From Planctomycetota bacterium (lineage in GTDB: Bacteria > Planctomycetota > UBA8108): a stretch of 16,451 nucleotides of DNA. Every line of letters begins with the position of its first letter. Position 1 is the stretch's first letter. The notes beneath the pieces were generated by a model that had not been told where the DNA came from, did not search any database, and worked only from the letters and a program-made list of their open reading frames with translations. Positions 7,906 to 14,529 of this stretch are shown here, in pieces. Both the position numbers and the translations under genes were made by a program. The DNA lies in assembly GCA_016928605.1 (NCBI GenBank), contig JAFGKN010000668.1, positions 1-16,451 of the forward strand. Direction: 5' to 3'.

Positions 7906-7934
7906 TTCATACGCCATAAAATGGCGCTTGACAA
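7906..7934 (-). promoter_or_regulatory. Candidate sigma70 promoter of ilvBN with palindromic spacer
   Basis: Minus strand: TTGTCA (7929-7934, five of six consensus), a 17-bp spacer, then TATGAA (7906-7911, four of six). A T6 tract at 7947-7952 lies where an UP element would be. The spacer holds CGCCAT-TTT-ATGGCG, a perfect inverted repeat covering 7912-7926, which looks like an operator placed between the two hexamers. The predicted start is near 7899. Confidence 0.55.
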
Positions 7935-8115
7935 GGCTCTTTGAAGAAAAAATGAGCAGAATCCTGGAAAAGATGGGGATGCCTGGGCCGGAGGCCTCGA
8001 AACAGCTCCTTCGGTGGGGGAGATGTGGGGGCCCATGGGGCGCTGCGGGCGCCGAGGCGGCGGCGGGTGCTGGCTCGGCAGACAGGTCGCCTGCGGGGAA
8101 GGACCTCCCGACGGG

Positions 8116-8134
8116 GTGCCCCCGCTCAGGGCAC
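8116..8134 (-). terminator. Stem-loop spanning the stop of the DUF2007-like gene
   Basis: GTGCCC (8116-8121) pairs with GGGCAC (8129-8134) around a 7-nt loop that contains the TGA stop codon. No U-tract follows. It may serve as a U-less terminator or mRNA 3'-end stabiliser. Confidence 0.35.
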
Positions 8135-8602
8135 GTCGTCGTAGGACTCGTCGTCCTCGTCGGGATCCTCTTCGGTCCCCAGGTCCTCCTCCTCCTCGTA
8201 GCCCCCGTGCTTCTCCTCCTCGCCCTCCTCGTCCTCCTCGGGTTCCTCCTCCTCCTCGAAGTCCCCGTACGCGTCGGACTCGTCGTACTCCTCCTCCTCG
8301 GAGTCGTCGGGCTCGTCGCCGGGATCGTCGTAGTCCCCGGCGGCCTCGCGGCTCGCCCGGATGGCCGCGACGGCGACCGTCCTGTCTTCGGAGCGGACGA
8401 AGACATCGCAGCCGACGTTGCCCGAGTCGGGGTCGAAGGGGTTCAGGTCGAGGCCAGGCAGCGCGCTGTTGCGGTCCGCGACCATGGCGAAGATGCCCTG
8501 GTCTTCGAGGAGCGCGCGGATCAGCTCCGCCTCCGAGGGGGAATCGGCGTGGAACGCGAGCACCAGATCTTCTTCGGGTTCGGATGGTGTCATGGTATGC
8601 AC
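8126..8602 (-). CDS. DUF2007-like small protein with a highly acidic C-terminal tail
   Basis: The N-terminal 85 residues resemble DUF2007 ('putative signal transducing protein') domains: a beta strand (LVLAFHAD), a helix (SPSEAELIRALLEDQGI), strands with FAMVADR, then DVFVRSEDRTVAVAAIRAS. The function of that family is not established. Residues 90-158 are a low-complexity tail in which about 43 of 69 residues are Asp or Glu, with scattered Tyr and Gly. It is very probably disordered and strongly negative. The start is uncertain: GTG at 8602, or ATG at 8593 (Met4), which has GGAG 12 nt upstream. The gene lies 73 bp downstream of the CoA-transferase gene in the same direction, behind a strong hairpin. 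The tail is encoded by GAG/GAC-rich DNA, so repeat slippage could vary its length. Confidence 0.8.
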   Translation of the reverse strand: MHTMTPSEPEEDLVLAFHADSPSEAELIRALLEDQGIFAMVADRNSALPGLDLNPFDPDSGNVGCDVFVRSEDRTVAVAAIRASREAAGDYDDPGDEPDDSEEEEYDESDAYGDFEEEEEPEEDEEGEEEKHGGYEEEEDLGTEEDPDEDDESYDDVP

Positions 8603-8636
8603 GAACTCCAGGTCGGCCCGGCGGGGCCCTTTTCCC

Positions 8637-8665
8637 GGGGCTCCTCTGTCCCTCGTCGGAGCCCC
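8637..8665 (-). terminator. Perfect 8-bp stem-loop after the CoA-transferase gene
   Basis: GGGGCTCC (8637-8644) and GGAGCCCC (8658-8665) pair perfectly around a 13-nt loop, beginning 10 nt after the TAG of the CoA-transferase/GNAT gene. The next bases on the minus strand are GGGAAAAGGG, so there is no U-tract. It may terminate or attenuate transcription before the DUF2007-like gene. Confidence 0.45.
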
Positions 8666-8675
8666 ATCGACGCTT

Positions 8676-10556
8676 CTAAACCTTCTCCTTGCGCGGAGTC
8701 AAGTCCACTTCGATCTCGTAGACCTCGTCCTCTCGGTGCATCTTGAGGTCGAATCCACTCGCCTGAAAGACGCGCAGCATGGCGTGGTTGGAGGCGAGCA
8801 CGCTCGCCTGGAAGGTGTCGATCCTCTTCGACCTCGCGATCTCGGCCAGGGTCTGGAAGAGGTAGTGCCCGATGCCGAGGTTCTGCCAGTCGTCGCGCAC
8901 CAGGAAAGCGACCTCCGCCGCCCTCGACTTGGGATCCCTGGCGTAGCGGCCGACGGCCACGATCTGGTCGCCGCCCGGATCCTCGACAACGCCCACCAGC
9001 GCCAGCTCGCGGGTGTAGTCGATGCTGACGAAGGGCTGTCGCTTGCTGAAGGTCAGCTCCTTCAGCGGCTGGAAAAAACGGTAGTAGATGCTCTCCTGCG
9101 AGAGCGAGTAGAAGAGATCCTTCAGCGACCGGTCGTCTGTCGTCTTGATCGACCGGAAGAGGACCTGCGTGCCGTCCTTGAGCACGTGGGTCCTCTGCAG
9201 GCTTTCGGGGTACTCCATGCTCTCCCAGGGCAGCTCGATCTGCTCCTCCCGCACGAACCTGAGCCGCTTGGCCTCCTTCAGCAGCTCGTTGCGGAACTTG
9301 GGATGTGCGATGTTGATCAGCGAGAGCGCACGTTCCATCACACTCTTGCCGTGCAGGTAGGCGATGCCGTACTCCGTGACGACGTAGTGCACGTCGCCGC
9401 GGGTGACGACGACTCCCGCCCCCTGGCTGAGGGTGGGGACGATGCGCGAGATCGTCTCGCCCTTCGCCGTGGAGGGCAGGGCGATGATGGGCTTGCCGCC
9501 GCGGGCCCTCGCGGCCCCGCGGATGAAATCGATCTGGCCGCCGAAGCCCGAGTAGAACTCGTGCCCCACGGAGTCGGAGCAGATCTGCCCGGTCAGATCG
9601 ACCTGCAGGGCCATGTTGATCCCCACCATCTTGTGGTGCCGCGAGATCAGGAAGGGATCGTTGACGTACGAGGTCGGGTGGAACTCGATGAACAGGTTGT
9701 TGTGGATGAACTCGTAGAGGCGCTGCGTGCCCATGCAGAACGAGACGACCACCTTGCCGCGGTCGACGCTCTTCTTGGAGCAGGTGATGACGCCAGCCTT
9801 GATCAGGTCGACGAGCGAGTCGGTGAACATCTCGGTGTGGATGCCGAGATCCTTCTTGTCCTTCAGAAACTCGAGAACGGACTGGGAGACGGTGCCGATG
9901 CCGATCTCCAGAGTGCAGCCGTCATCGACCAGCTGCGCGACGTACTGTCCGATGCGCCGGATCGTCTCGTCGGGCTTGGGGATGTGGTATTCGGGCAGGG
10001 GATAGTCGGCGGGAACGAGATGGTCCACGTCGTTGACGTGGATCAGCGAGTTGCCGCAGGTGCGGGGCGTCTGCTCGTTCACCTCCGCGATCACCATCCG
10101 GGCATTCTCCGCCGCGGTGCGGACGATGTCCACGGAGACCCCCAGGCTCATGAGCCCGTTCGAGTCCGGCGGGCTCACCTGGATGAGCGCGACATCGAGA
10201 GGACAGCGCCCGCTGTCGAACTCGTCGGGGATGTCGGAGAGGCAGATCGGTATGTAGTCGGCGGCGCCTTCCCTCACCGCTTCCCGCACGTTGTCGGAGA
10301 TGAAGAACGTGTGGAGGCGGAACCGGTCGCGGTACCGGGCCTGGGCGTAGGGGGCATCTCCGATGGTCAGCAGGTGATAGATATCGCAGTCGGCCAGGTG
10401 CCGCGCCTCGTTGACCAGAGCCTCCACGAGCGTCTTCGGGACGCCGCAGCCCGTTCCGATGAAGATGCGGTTGCCGGAACGGATCTCTCCGACCGCGGCG
10501 CGTGCTGATGCGATCCGGTCGTGAAACTGCGTTTTCCAGTCCTTTGCCTCGGGCAT
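8676..10556 (-). CDS. Acetyl-CoA hydrolase/CoA-transferase fused to a C-terminal GNAT acetyltransferase
   Basis: The 626 residues contain two enzymes. Residues 1 to about 440 form a complete CoA-transferase of the acetyl-CoA hydrolase / 4-hydroxybutyrate CoA-transferase family. These enzymes move CoA between an acyl-CoA and a carboxylic acid. The GTGCGVP loop is at 34-40, the presumed catalytic glutamate is E242 in LGIHTEMFTDS, and the C-terminal lobe includes GGQIDFIRGA and HYVVTEYGIAYL. Residues about 460-615 form a GNAT domain with the acetyl-CoA pyrophosphate loop Q558-N-L-G-I-G563 and ASNHAMLRVFQASGF, closest in pattern to the GNAT domain of Pat-type protein lysine acetyltransferases. 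GAGG 7 nt before the ATG fixes the start; the frame stays open far upstream, but that part is antisense shadow of the next gene. It lies 62 bp downstream of the acyl-CoA synthetase. Such fusions are known; the substrate cannot be read from the sequence. Confidence 0.94.
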   Translation of the reverse strand: MPEAKDWKTQFHDRIASARAAVGEIRSGNRIFIGTGCGVPKTLVEALVNEARHLADCDIYHLLTIGDAPYAQARYRDRFRLHTFFISDNVREAVREGAADYIPICLSDIPDEFDSGRCPLDVALIQVSPPDSNGLMSLGVSVDIVRTAAENARMVIAEVNEQTPRTCGNSLIHVNDVDHLVPADYPLPEYHIPKPDETIRRIGQYVAQLVDDGCTLEIGIGTVSQSVLEFLKDKKDLGIHTEMFTDSLVDLIKAGVITCSKKSVDRGKVVVSFCMGTQRLYEFIHNNLFIEFHPTSYVNDPFLISRHHKMVGINMALQVDLTGQICSDSVGHEFYSGFGGQIDFIRGAARARGGKPIIALPSTAKGETISRIVPTLSQGAGVVVTRGDVHYVVTEYGIAYLHGKSVMERALSLINIAHPKFRNELLKEAKRLRFVREEQIELPWESMEYPESLQRTHVLKDGTQVLFRSIKTTDDRSLKDLFYSLSQESIYYRFFQPLKELTFSKRQPFVSIDYTRELALVGVVEDPGGDQIVAVGRYARDPKSRAAEVAFLVRDDWQNLGIGHYLFQTLAEIARSKRIDTFQASVLASNHAMLRVFQASGFDLKMHREDEVYEIEVDLTPRKEKV

Positions 10557-10595
10557 GGGCTTTCCTCGAACCTGGCGTGTCGTTTGGCTTCGGCT

Positions 10596-10622
10596 ATTGT
10601 AATCCACGCCGCCGCGATTCAA
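10596..10622 (-). promoter_or_regulatory. Weak candidate internal promoter before the CoA-transferase gene
   Basis: Minus strand: TACAAT (10596-10601), five of six -10 consensus positions, preceded by TTGAAT (10617-10622) with a short 15-bp spacer. It overlaps the stop codon of the synthetase gene. The spacing is poor, so this is only a possibility. Confidence 0.25.
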
Positions 10623-12712
10623 TCGGCGCAGAGGCGGATCCTCCCGTCGACGGCGATCGCCTCCGTTCCCGTCACCTTGAGCGGATTGATGTCGAGCTCC
10701 AGGATCTCCGGGAAGTCCACGGAGAGCTGCGAGATGCGGCGCAGGGACTCGGCGATCGTGTCCGTGTCTACCCCCTTCTCGCCTCGAACCCCCCGGAGGA
10801 GCTTGAAGGTCTTCGTCCGCTCGATCATCGCGCACGCCTCCTCCTCGGTGATGGGCGCCAGCTCGAACGCGACATCCTTGAGGACCTCGACGTGGATGCC
10901 TCCGAGGCCGAAGACGAGCAGCGGTCCGAACTGAGGGTCGCGCGTCATCCCGATGATCACCTCCCTGCCGCCGGCTTTCATCTCCTGCACGGTGACCCCG
11001 TCGAGCCGAGCCTCCGGCAGCTTCCGCTGGATGCGCAGCATCATCAGCTCGAAGCCGTCGATGAGCTCCTCCTCGTTCTCGAGGCCCACTCGCACGCCGC
11101 CGACGTCCGACTTGTGGCTGATGTCCTGCGACGCGATCTTGATGACGACGGGGTAGCCGATGCGCTCGGCCGCCGACCGTGCCTCGTCCACGTTCCTGGC
11201 GAGGATGCTTTCGGGAACGATGAAGCCGTACGCCTCCAGGATGTCCTTGGCGGCCTGCTCGCCGACCTCCGTCTGCCCGAGGGCGCGGTGTCGGCGGATG
11301 GTCTTCTCCACCCGCACGCGGTGCGTGGGAATCCTGTGGATGACGCGCGGCGGCTGGCTGCACCAGTCGACGTAGTCCGCCATCGCCTGGAGGGCGCGCG
11401 CGGCGCGCTCGGGGGAGGGGAACTGCGGGATGCCGTTCTCGCGGAGGATCTCGATGCCCCCTTCGACGAGCTTCGAGCCGATGAAGCTCACGAGCACCGT
11501 CTTGCGCACCTCGCGGTAGACCCTGGCGATGGCCTCGGCGGTCTCCGCCGGGTGTGTCATGGCCTGGGGGGTCAGGAGGACCAGCGCGGCATCGACCCCC
11601 TCGTCGCTCATGACGATCCGGAGGGTGTTCTCGTAGCGCGTCTCGTCGGCGTCGCCGAGGACATCGACGGGGTTGTTGGTGCTGGCGGCTGCCGGCAGGA
11701 CTTCCTGGAGCTTCTGCACCGCGCTCTCGGAGAGCACCCGGAACGTCAGGTTCGCCTTCTCGCAGGCGTCCGCCGCCATGATCCCGGGGCCTCCAGCGTT
11801 GGTGATGACCGCGATGCGGCGGCCGATGGGCAGCGGCTGCTCGGCGAAGGCCTGCGCCAGGTCGAAGAGATCCTCGATCGACGCCGCCCGGATGATGCCG
11901 GAGCGACGGAAGGCGCACTCGTAGGCGGCCTCCGATCCGGCGAGCGATCCGGTGTGGGAGAAGGCGGCCTTGGTCCCGGCCGCGGTGCTTCCGGCCTTGA
12001 CGAGCACGACCGGCTTCTCGGGAACCACGCGCTCCGCGGTCCGCAGGAACTTCTCGCCCTCGGTGATGTTCTCGATGTAGCCGGCGATCACACGGGTCTT
12101 CGGGTCGGCCGCGAACGCCCGCAGGAGCTCCTCCTCGTCCAGCTCGGCCTTGTTCCCGACGCTGACGACGTAAGAGAAGCCGATCTTGCCTTCTTGCGCC
12201 TTGTCGAGGATGCCGGCGATGAGGGCCCCCGACTGCGAGATCATGGCGATCGATCCCTGCCGGGGCATGAGAGGCGCGAACGAGGCGTTGAGGTTGACGT
12301 GCGTCGAGATGAGGCCGAGGCAGTTCGGTCCCAGGATGCGGACGCCGGCCTGGCGCGCGGTGCGCACCAGTCGGTCCTCGAGCTTCCTGCCTTCCTCGCC
12401 GATCTCCTTGAATCCCGCCGTGATGACGATCGCCGCACGGATGCCCGCCTTCCCGCACTCGAGGATCGTCTTGTCGACGGCCGGCGAGGGGAGACAGATC
12501 ACCGCCAGATCGACGGGGCCTCCGATCGCCGCGACCGAGGGGAAACACTCGAGGCCGAGGATCTCGTCGGCCTTCGGATTGACGGGGTGGACGGGACCGG
12601 TGAAGCCGCCGGACAGGATGTTGGAGACGATCTCGTATCCGACCTTGCCTTGGACGCGGCTCGCGCCGATGATCGCCACCGACTGGGGCAGGAGCAGTTT
12701 TTCGAGCGACAT
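10619..12712 (-). CDS. ADP-forming acyl-CoA (acetyl-CoA) synthetase, fused alpha-beta
   Basis: NDP-forming acyl-CoA synthetase of the ACD family, which converts acyl-CoA + ADP + Pi to acid + ATP + CoA, or the reverse. At 697 residues it is the single-chain alpha-beta form. The order is: a CoA-binding Rossmann domain (about 5-130, beginning LLLPQSVAIIGASRVQGK); a succinyl-CoA-ligase-like domain (about 150-290) with the phosphohistidine H253 in FSHTGSLAGSEAA; a third domain (about 295-455) with NAGGPGIMAADACEKA; and a C-terminal ATP-grasp domain (about 470-697) with the second swinging-loop histidine H533 in DISHKSDVGGV, plus LELDINPLKV. Both histidines are kept, so it should be catalytic, unlike the degenerate synthetase part of some Pat proteins. 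The frame is open further upstream to 13066, but family homology begins at MSLEKLL. There is no clear Shine-Dalgarno sequence. It is the first gene of a pair with the CoA-transferase/GNAT gene. Confidence 0.94.
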   Translation of the reverse strand: MSLEKLLLPQSVAIIGASRVQGKVGYEIVSNILSGGFTGPVHPVNPKADEILGLECFPSVAAIGGPVDLAVICLPSPAVDKTILECGKAGIRAAIVITAGFKEIGEEGRKLEDRLVRTARQAGVRILGPNCLGLISTHVNLNASFAPLMPRQGSIAMISQSGALIAGILDKAQEGKIGFSYVVSVGNKAELDEEELLRAFAADPKTRVIAGYIENITEGEKFLRTAERVVPEKPVVLVKAGSTAAGTKAAFSHTGSLAGSEAAYECAFRRSGIIRAASIEDLFDLAQAFAEQPLPIGRRIAVITNAGGPGIMAADACEKANLTFRVLSESAVQKLQEVLPAAASTNNPVDVLGDADETRYENTLRIVMSDEGVDAALVLLTPQAMTHPAETAEAIARVYREVRKTVLVSFIGSKLVEGGIEILRENGIPQFPSPERAARALQAMADYVDWCSQPPRVIHRIPTHRVRVEKTIRRHRALGQTEVGEQAAKDILEAYGFIVPESILARNVDEARSAAERIGYPVVIKIASQDISHKSDVGGVRVGLENEEELIDGFELMMLRIQRKLPEARLDGVTVQEMKAGGREVIIGMTRDPQFGPLLVFGLGGIHVEVLKDVAFELAPITEEEACAMIERTKTFKLLRGVRGEKGVDTDTIAESLRRISQLSVDFPEILELDINPLKVTGTEAIAVDGRIRLCAD

Positions 12713-12841
12713 TGTTTTGTTGAGCGGAAGCAGGCGTTGGACCGCCAGGTGATCGTGATGTTCTGCGCGTTGTCTCTCCGCGCAGACTCCGGGCGTCGAT
12801 CCTTCTGGAGCTCGACGCCGCCCGCGGAGCGCACGACGATA

Positions 12842-12856
12842 TGCCCAAAGCGGGCA
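12842..12856. repeat. Short palindrome upstream of the acyl-CoA synthetase
   Basis: TGCCC (12842-12846) and GGGCA (12852-12856) are reverse complements with a 5-nt centre. On the minus strand TATCGT follows directly and TTCCAG lies 17 bp further upstream, so it may sit inside a weak promoter as an operator. The short arms make chance a real possibility. Confidence 0.2.
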
Positions 12857-12985
12857 ACCTGGAAGCGAGATCTCCCAACTTTTTTCAAGACAGGCTCTCC
12901 GGGGGTGCCGGAGGGCCGCCGCCGCGGTACCATCCGGGGGCTCTCGGGAGCATCGTGACTCATGCAAGAGATTTCCAGAGAAGGA

Positions 12986-12994
12986 ATTATCACA
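12986..12994 (-). promoter_or_regulatory. Candidate extended -10 promoter of the acyl-CoA synthetase operon
   Basis: Minus strand TGTGATAAT: GATAAT (12986-12991) matches -10 consensus at five of six positions and is preceded by TG with one base between, the extended -10 arrangement. No -35 is recognisable. A start here would give a leader of about 265 nt. Confidence 0.3.
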
Positions 12995-13168
12995 AAGCTG
13001 GGCCCGCGGGAGTCCGCGGACGTCCCCCCGGGGTCGCCGCGCGGCCGGCGTGCGGATCCCTCTCACGAGCGGCGGGGTCCGTCAAGGGCCGGTGCGCTCG
13101 CCTGGCCGAGGCCCGCGGCGCGGGGTGGTGCTCTGGCCGTCGGGGAACGTCCTCTGCGGGCGCTCGGA

Positions 13169-13184
13169 GCCGGTCCGCACCGGC
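13169..13184 (+). promoter_or_regulatory. Stem-loop just upstream of the REC-kinase start
   Basis: GCCGGT (13169-13174) pairs with ACCGGC (13179-13184) around the loop CCGC. The right arm runs into GGCGGG, the only candidate ribosome binding site, 13 nt before the ATG. The stem could therefore hide it. A near-identical stem with the same CCGC loop occurs at 14443-14460. Confidence 0.35.
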
Positions 13185-13197
13185 GGGATGCTGATCG

Positions 13198-14298
13198 ATG
13201 ACGGTGAGGAGAGACGGAGAAGCCCCCATCCGCATCCTGGTCGTCGGCGACGACCCGAGACTGCGCGCGCTGCTCGAGACGACCCTCCTGAGCGAGGGGT
13301 ACGGTTGCACGGCGGTCTCGACCGACGAGGATGCGCTCGACTGGATCGGCGCGCACGAGGTGGATCTGATCGTGCTCGACGTCAAGCCTCCCGACAGGAT
13401 CGGGCGGGACCTCGTCGACCGTCTCGGAAGCGCCGATCCTGCGATTCCCTTGATTGTCCTCACGGGCCAGGAGGACGCACGCATCGCCGTCGACATGATG
13501 AAGAGGGGGGCCCGGGACTACCTGATCAAGGACCACGGCCTGGCGGACCTGCTGGTGCCGGTCGTCGAGCGCGTCCTTCGCCAGCAGGAGCGCGAGGAGC
13601 AGCTCGCGGAGGCGGAGCGCTCCATCGGCGAGCGGGAGGGGCTCGCCCGCCTCGGCGAGATGGCCGCGGTGGTGGCGCACGAGGTCAAGAACCCGCTGGC
13701 CGCCATCTCGGGCGCGATCCAGGTCATCCGTCACGGCCTCCCGAAGGACAGCCCCCACGCTGCGATCATCGAGGAGATCCTCGAGCGCATCGACAACCTC
13801 AACGAGACGGTCAACGACCTCCTCCTCTTCGCGAGACCCCGCTCGCCGCATCTCGCCTCGCTGCCGGTGCGCTCTCTTCTCGAGGACACGGTCTCCCTCC
13901 TGCTCCAGGACCCCGAGCTGAGGGAGATCCAGGTCAATCTCTCGGGTGCGGATCTCCTCGTCAAGGGCGACGCGGAGCTCCTCAAGCGGATGTTCCAGAA
14001 TCTGCTCGTCAACGCCGCGCAGGCGATGCAGAGAAGCGGCGAGATCTCCATCCTCGTCTCCCGGCGCCGGGGGGGCTGCCAGGTCTCCGTCCTCGACGAT
14101 GGCCCGGGGATCCCTCCTGACAAGCGGCCCAAGGTCTTCGAGCCCTTCTTCACGACCAAGGCGCGGGGGACGGGGCTGGGGCTGCCCATCGCCAAGCGCA
14201 TCGTCGAGGCCCACCAGGGCAGGATCTCCATCGTCTGCCCAGCGCGCGGCGGCACGAAAGTGGTCGTCGAGCTCCCCCTGGAAGATGGGGGGCGGTGA
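13198..14298 (+). CDS. REC-histidine kinase (receiver domain N-terminal, NtrB-like kinase C-terminal)
   Basis: Cytosolic two-component protein of 366 residues without membrane helices or signal peptide. The receiver domain (about 11-128) has the acidic pair D18/D19, phosphoacceptor D61 (LIVLD), T89 and K111, so it should accept phosphate. A coiled-coil linker of about 20 residues (RQQEREEQLAEAERS) leads to the HisKA domain with phospho-histidine H161 in HEVKNPLAAI. The HATPase domain follows: N-box NLLVNAAQAM, G1 box DDGPGI (300-305), F box FEPFFTTK and G2 box GTGLGLPIAKR. The in-frame TGA at 13192 means ATG 13198 is the first possible start; GTG 13204 is the alternative. The domain order is inverted relative to ordinary hybrid kinases, suggesting input by phosphotransfer onto D61 from another kinase. 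No response-regulator partner is in the window. It lies upstream of usp and divergent from the acyl-CoA synthetase. Confidence 0.93.
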   Translation: MTVRRDGEAPIRILVVGDDPRLRALLETTLLSEGYGCTAVSTDEDALDWIGAHEVDLIVLDVKPPDRIGRDLVDRLGSADPAIPLIVLTGQEDARIAVDMMKRGARDYLIKDHGLADLLVPVVERVLRQQEREEQLAEAERSIGEREGLARLGEMAAVVAHEVKNPLAAISGAIQVIRHGLPKDSPHAAIIEEILERIDNLNETVNDLLLFARPRSPHLASLPVRSLLEDTVSLLLQDPELREIQVNLSGADLLVKGDAELLKRMFQNLLVNAAQAMQRSGEISILVSRRRGGCQVSVLDDGPGIPPDKRPKVFEPFFTTKARGTGLGLPIAKRIVEAHQGRISIVCPARGGTKVVVELPLEDGGR

Positions 14299-14349
14299 GG
14301 ATACCCTGAGGGGGAAGCCGCCCGGCGACGAGGCGAGCCGCGGCCGGCG

Positions 14350-14487
14350 ATGGAAGGACTTGAAGAGTTCTACGATTTCGAGGGCGCGGCTGTCCGTGCG
14401 AGTCCCGCGATCCTGGCGCAGCGGCGATCGCGACGCAGAACCGCCGGCTCCGCAGCCGGCCGAAGCCAGGATGGTCTACTGAAATAG
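14350..14487 (+). CDS. Possible 45-aa small protein
   Basis: A short frame in the 231-bp gap between the kinase and usp genes. It begins MEGLEEFYDFEGAAVRASPA and continues with an arginine cluster (QRRSRRRT). The acidic, aromatic N-terminal half looks protein-like, while the C-terminal half covers the hairpin at 14443-14460. There is no Shine-Dalgarno sequence at a usable distance. It may be a genuine small gene, the remnant of a longer one, or chance. No family is recognised. Confidence 0.25.
   Translation: MEGLEEFYDFEGAAVRASPAILAQRRSRRRTAGSAAGRSQDGLLK
14443..14460 (+). promoter_or_regulatory. 7-bp stem-loop upstream of usp
   Basis: GCCGGCT (14443-14449) and AGCCGGC (14454-14460) pair perfectly around a CCGC loop. 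No T-tract follows. It resembles the hairpin before the kinase gene at 13169-13184. A weaker 5-bp stem, GGCTC/GAGCC, follows at 14487-14503. Confidence 0.35.
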
Positions 14488-14529
14488 GCTCTAAGCGCGA
14501 GCCCTGAATCCGCCTCGGGGAGGCCATAG

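Larger units (their letters stand above)
7547..8125 (-). other. 579-bp non-coding region upstream of ilvB (promoter plus leader)
   Basis: No convincing gene on either strand. Bases 7740-7980 are clearly less GC-rich than the coding DNA around them. Read on the minus strand, the region contains the 3' end of the DUF2007-like unit, a T-rich stretch, a strong promoter-like sequence (7906-7934) and about 350 nt of probable 5' leader with several stem-loops. I found no T-box signature and no leader peptide rich in Ile, Leu or Val codons. Confidence 0.6.
12713..13197. other. 485-bp divergent intergenic region
   Basis: Lies between the acyl-CoA synthetase (minus) and the REC-kinase gene (plus). I see no supported gene. 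It holds an extended -10 element on the minus strand near 12986-12994, a short palindrome at 12842-12856 and a hairpin at 13169-13184. The 13000-13190 part is extremely GC-rich, and no plus-strand promoter is obvious there. Confidence 0.6.

Noticed and set aside
7573..7944. 123-codon plus-strand frame in the ilvB upstream gap
   Set aside because: No ribosome binding site or recognisable domain, and it runs antisense through the predicted ilvB leader and promoter.
5891..8746. 951-codon open frame on the plus strand, with similar frames of 715 (8361-10508) and 818 codons (10502-12958)
   Set aside because: They lie antisense to ilvB, the CoA-transferase and the acyl-CoA synthetase, whose families are clear. 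Their translations are rich in Arg, Asp, Leu and Gly with no family pattern, as expected from strong third-position GC bias.
10557..12878. The CoA-transferase frame stays open far upstream, which would give a 1,400-aa protein
   Set aside because: The upstream part is an out-of-frame reading of the acyl-CoA synthetase gene. GAGG 7 nt before ATG 10556 and the family N-terminus mark the true start.
12713..13066. N-terminal extension of the acyl-CoA synthetase by about 118 residues
   Set aside because: The extension is Arg/Pro/Ala-rich without domain character, and homology to ACD enzymes starts within a few residues of MSLEKLL at 12712.
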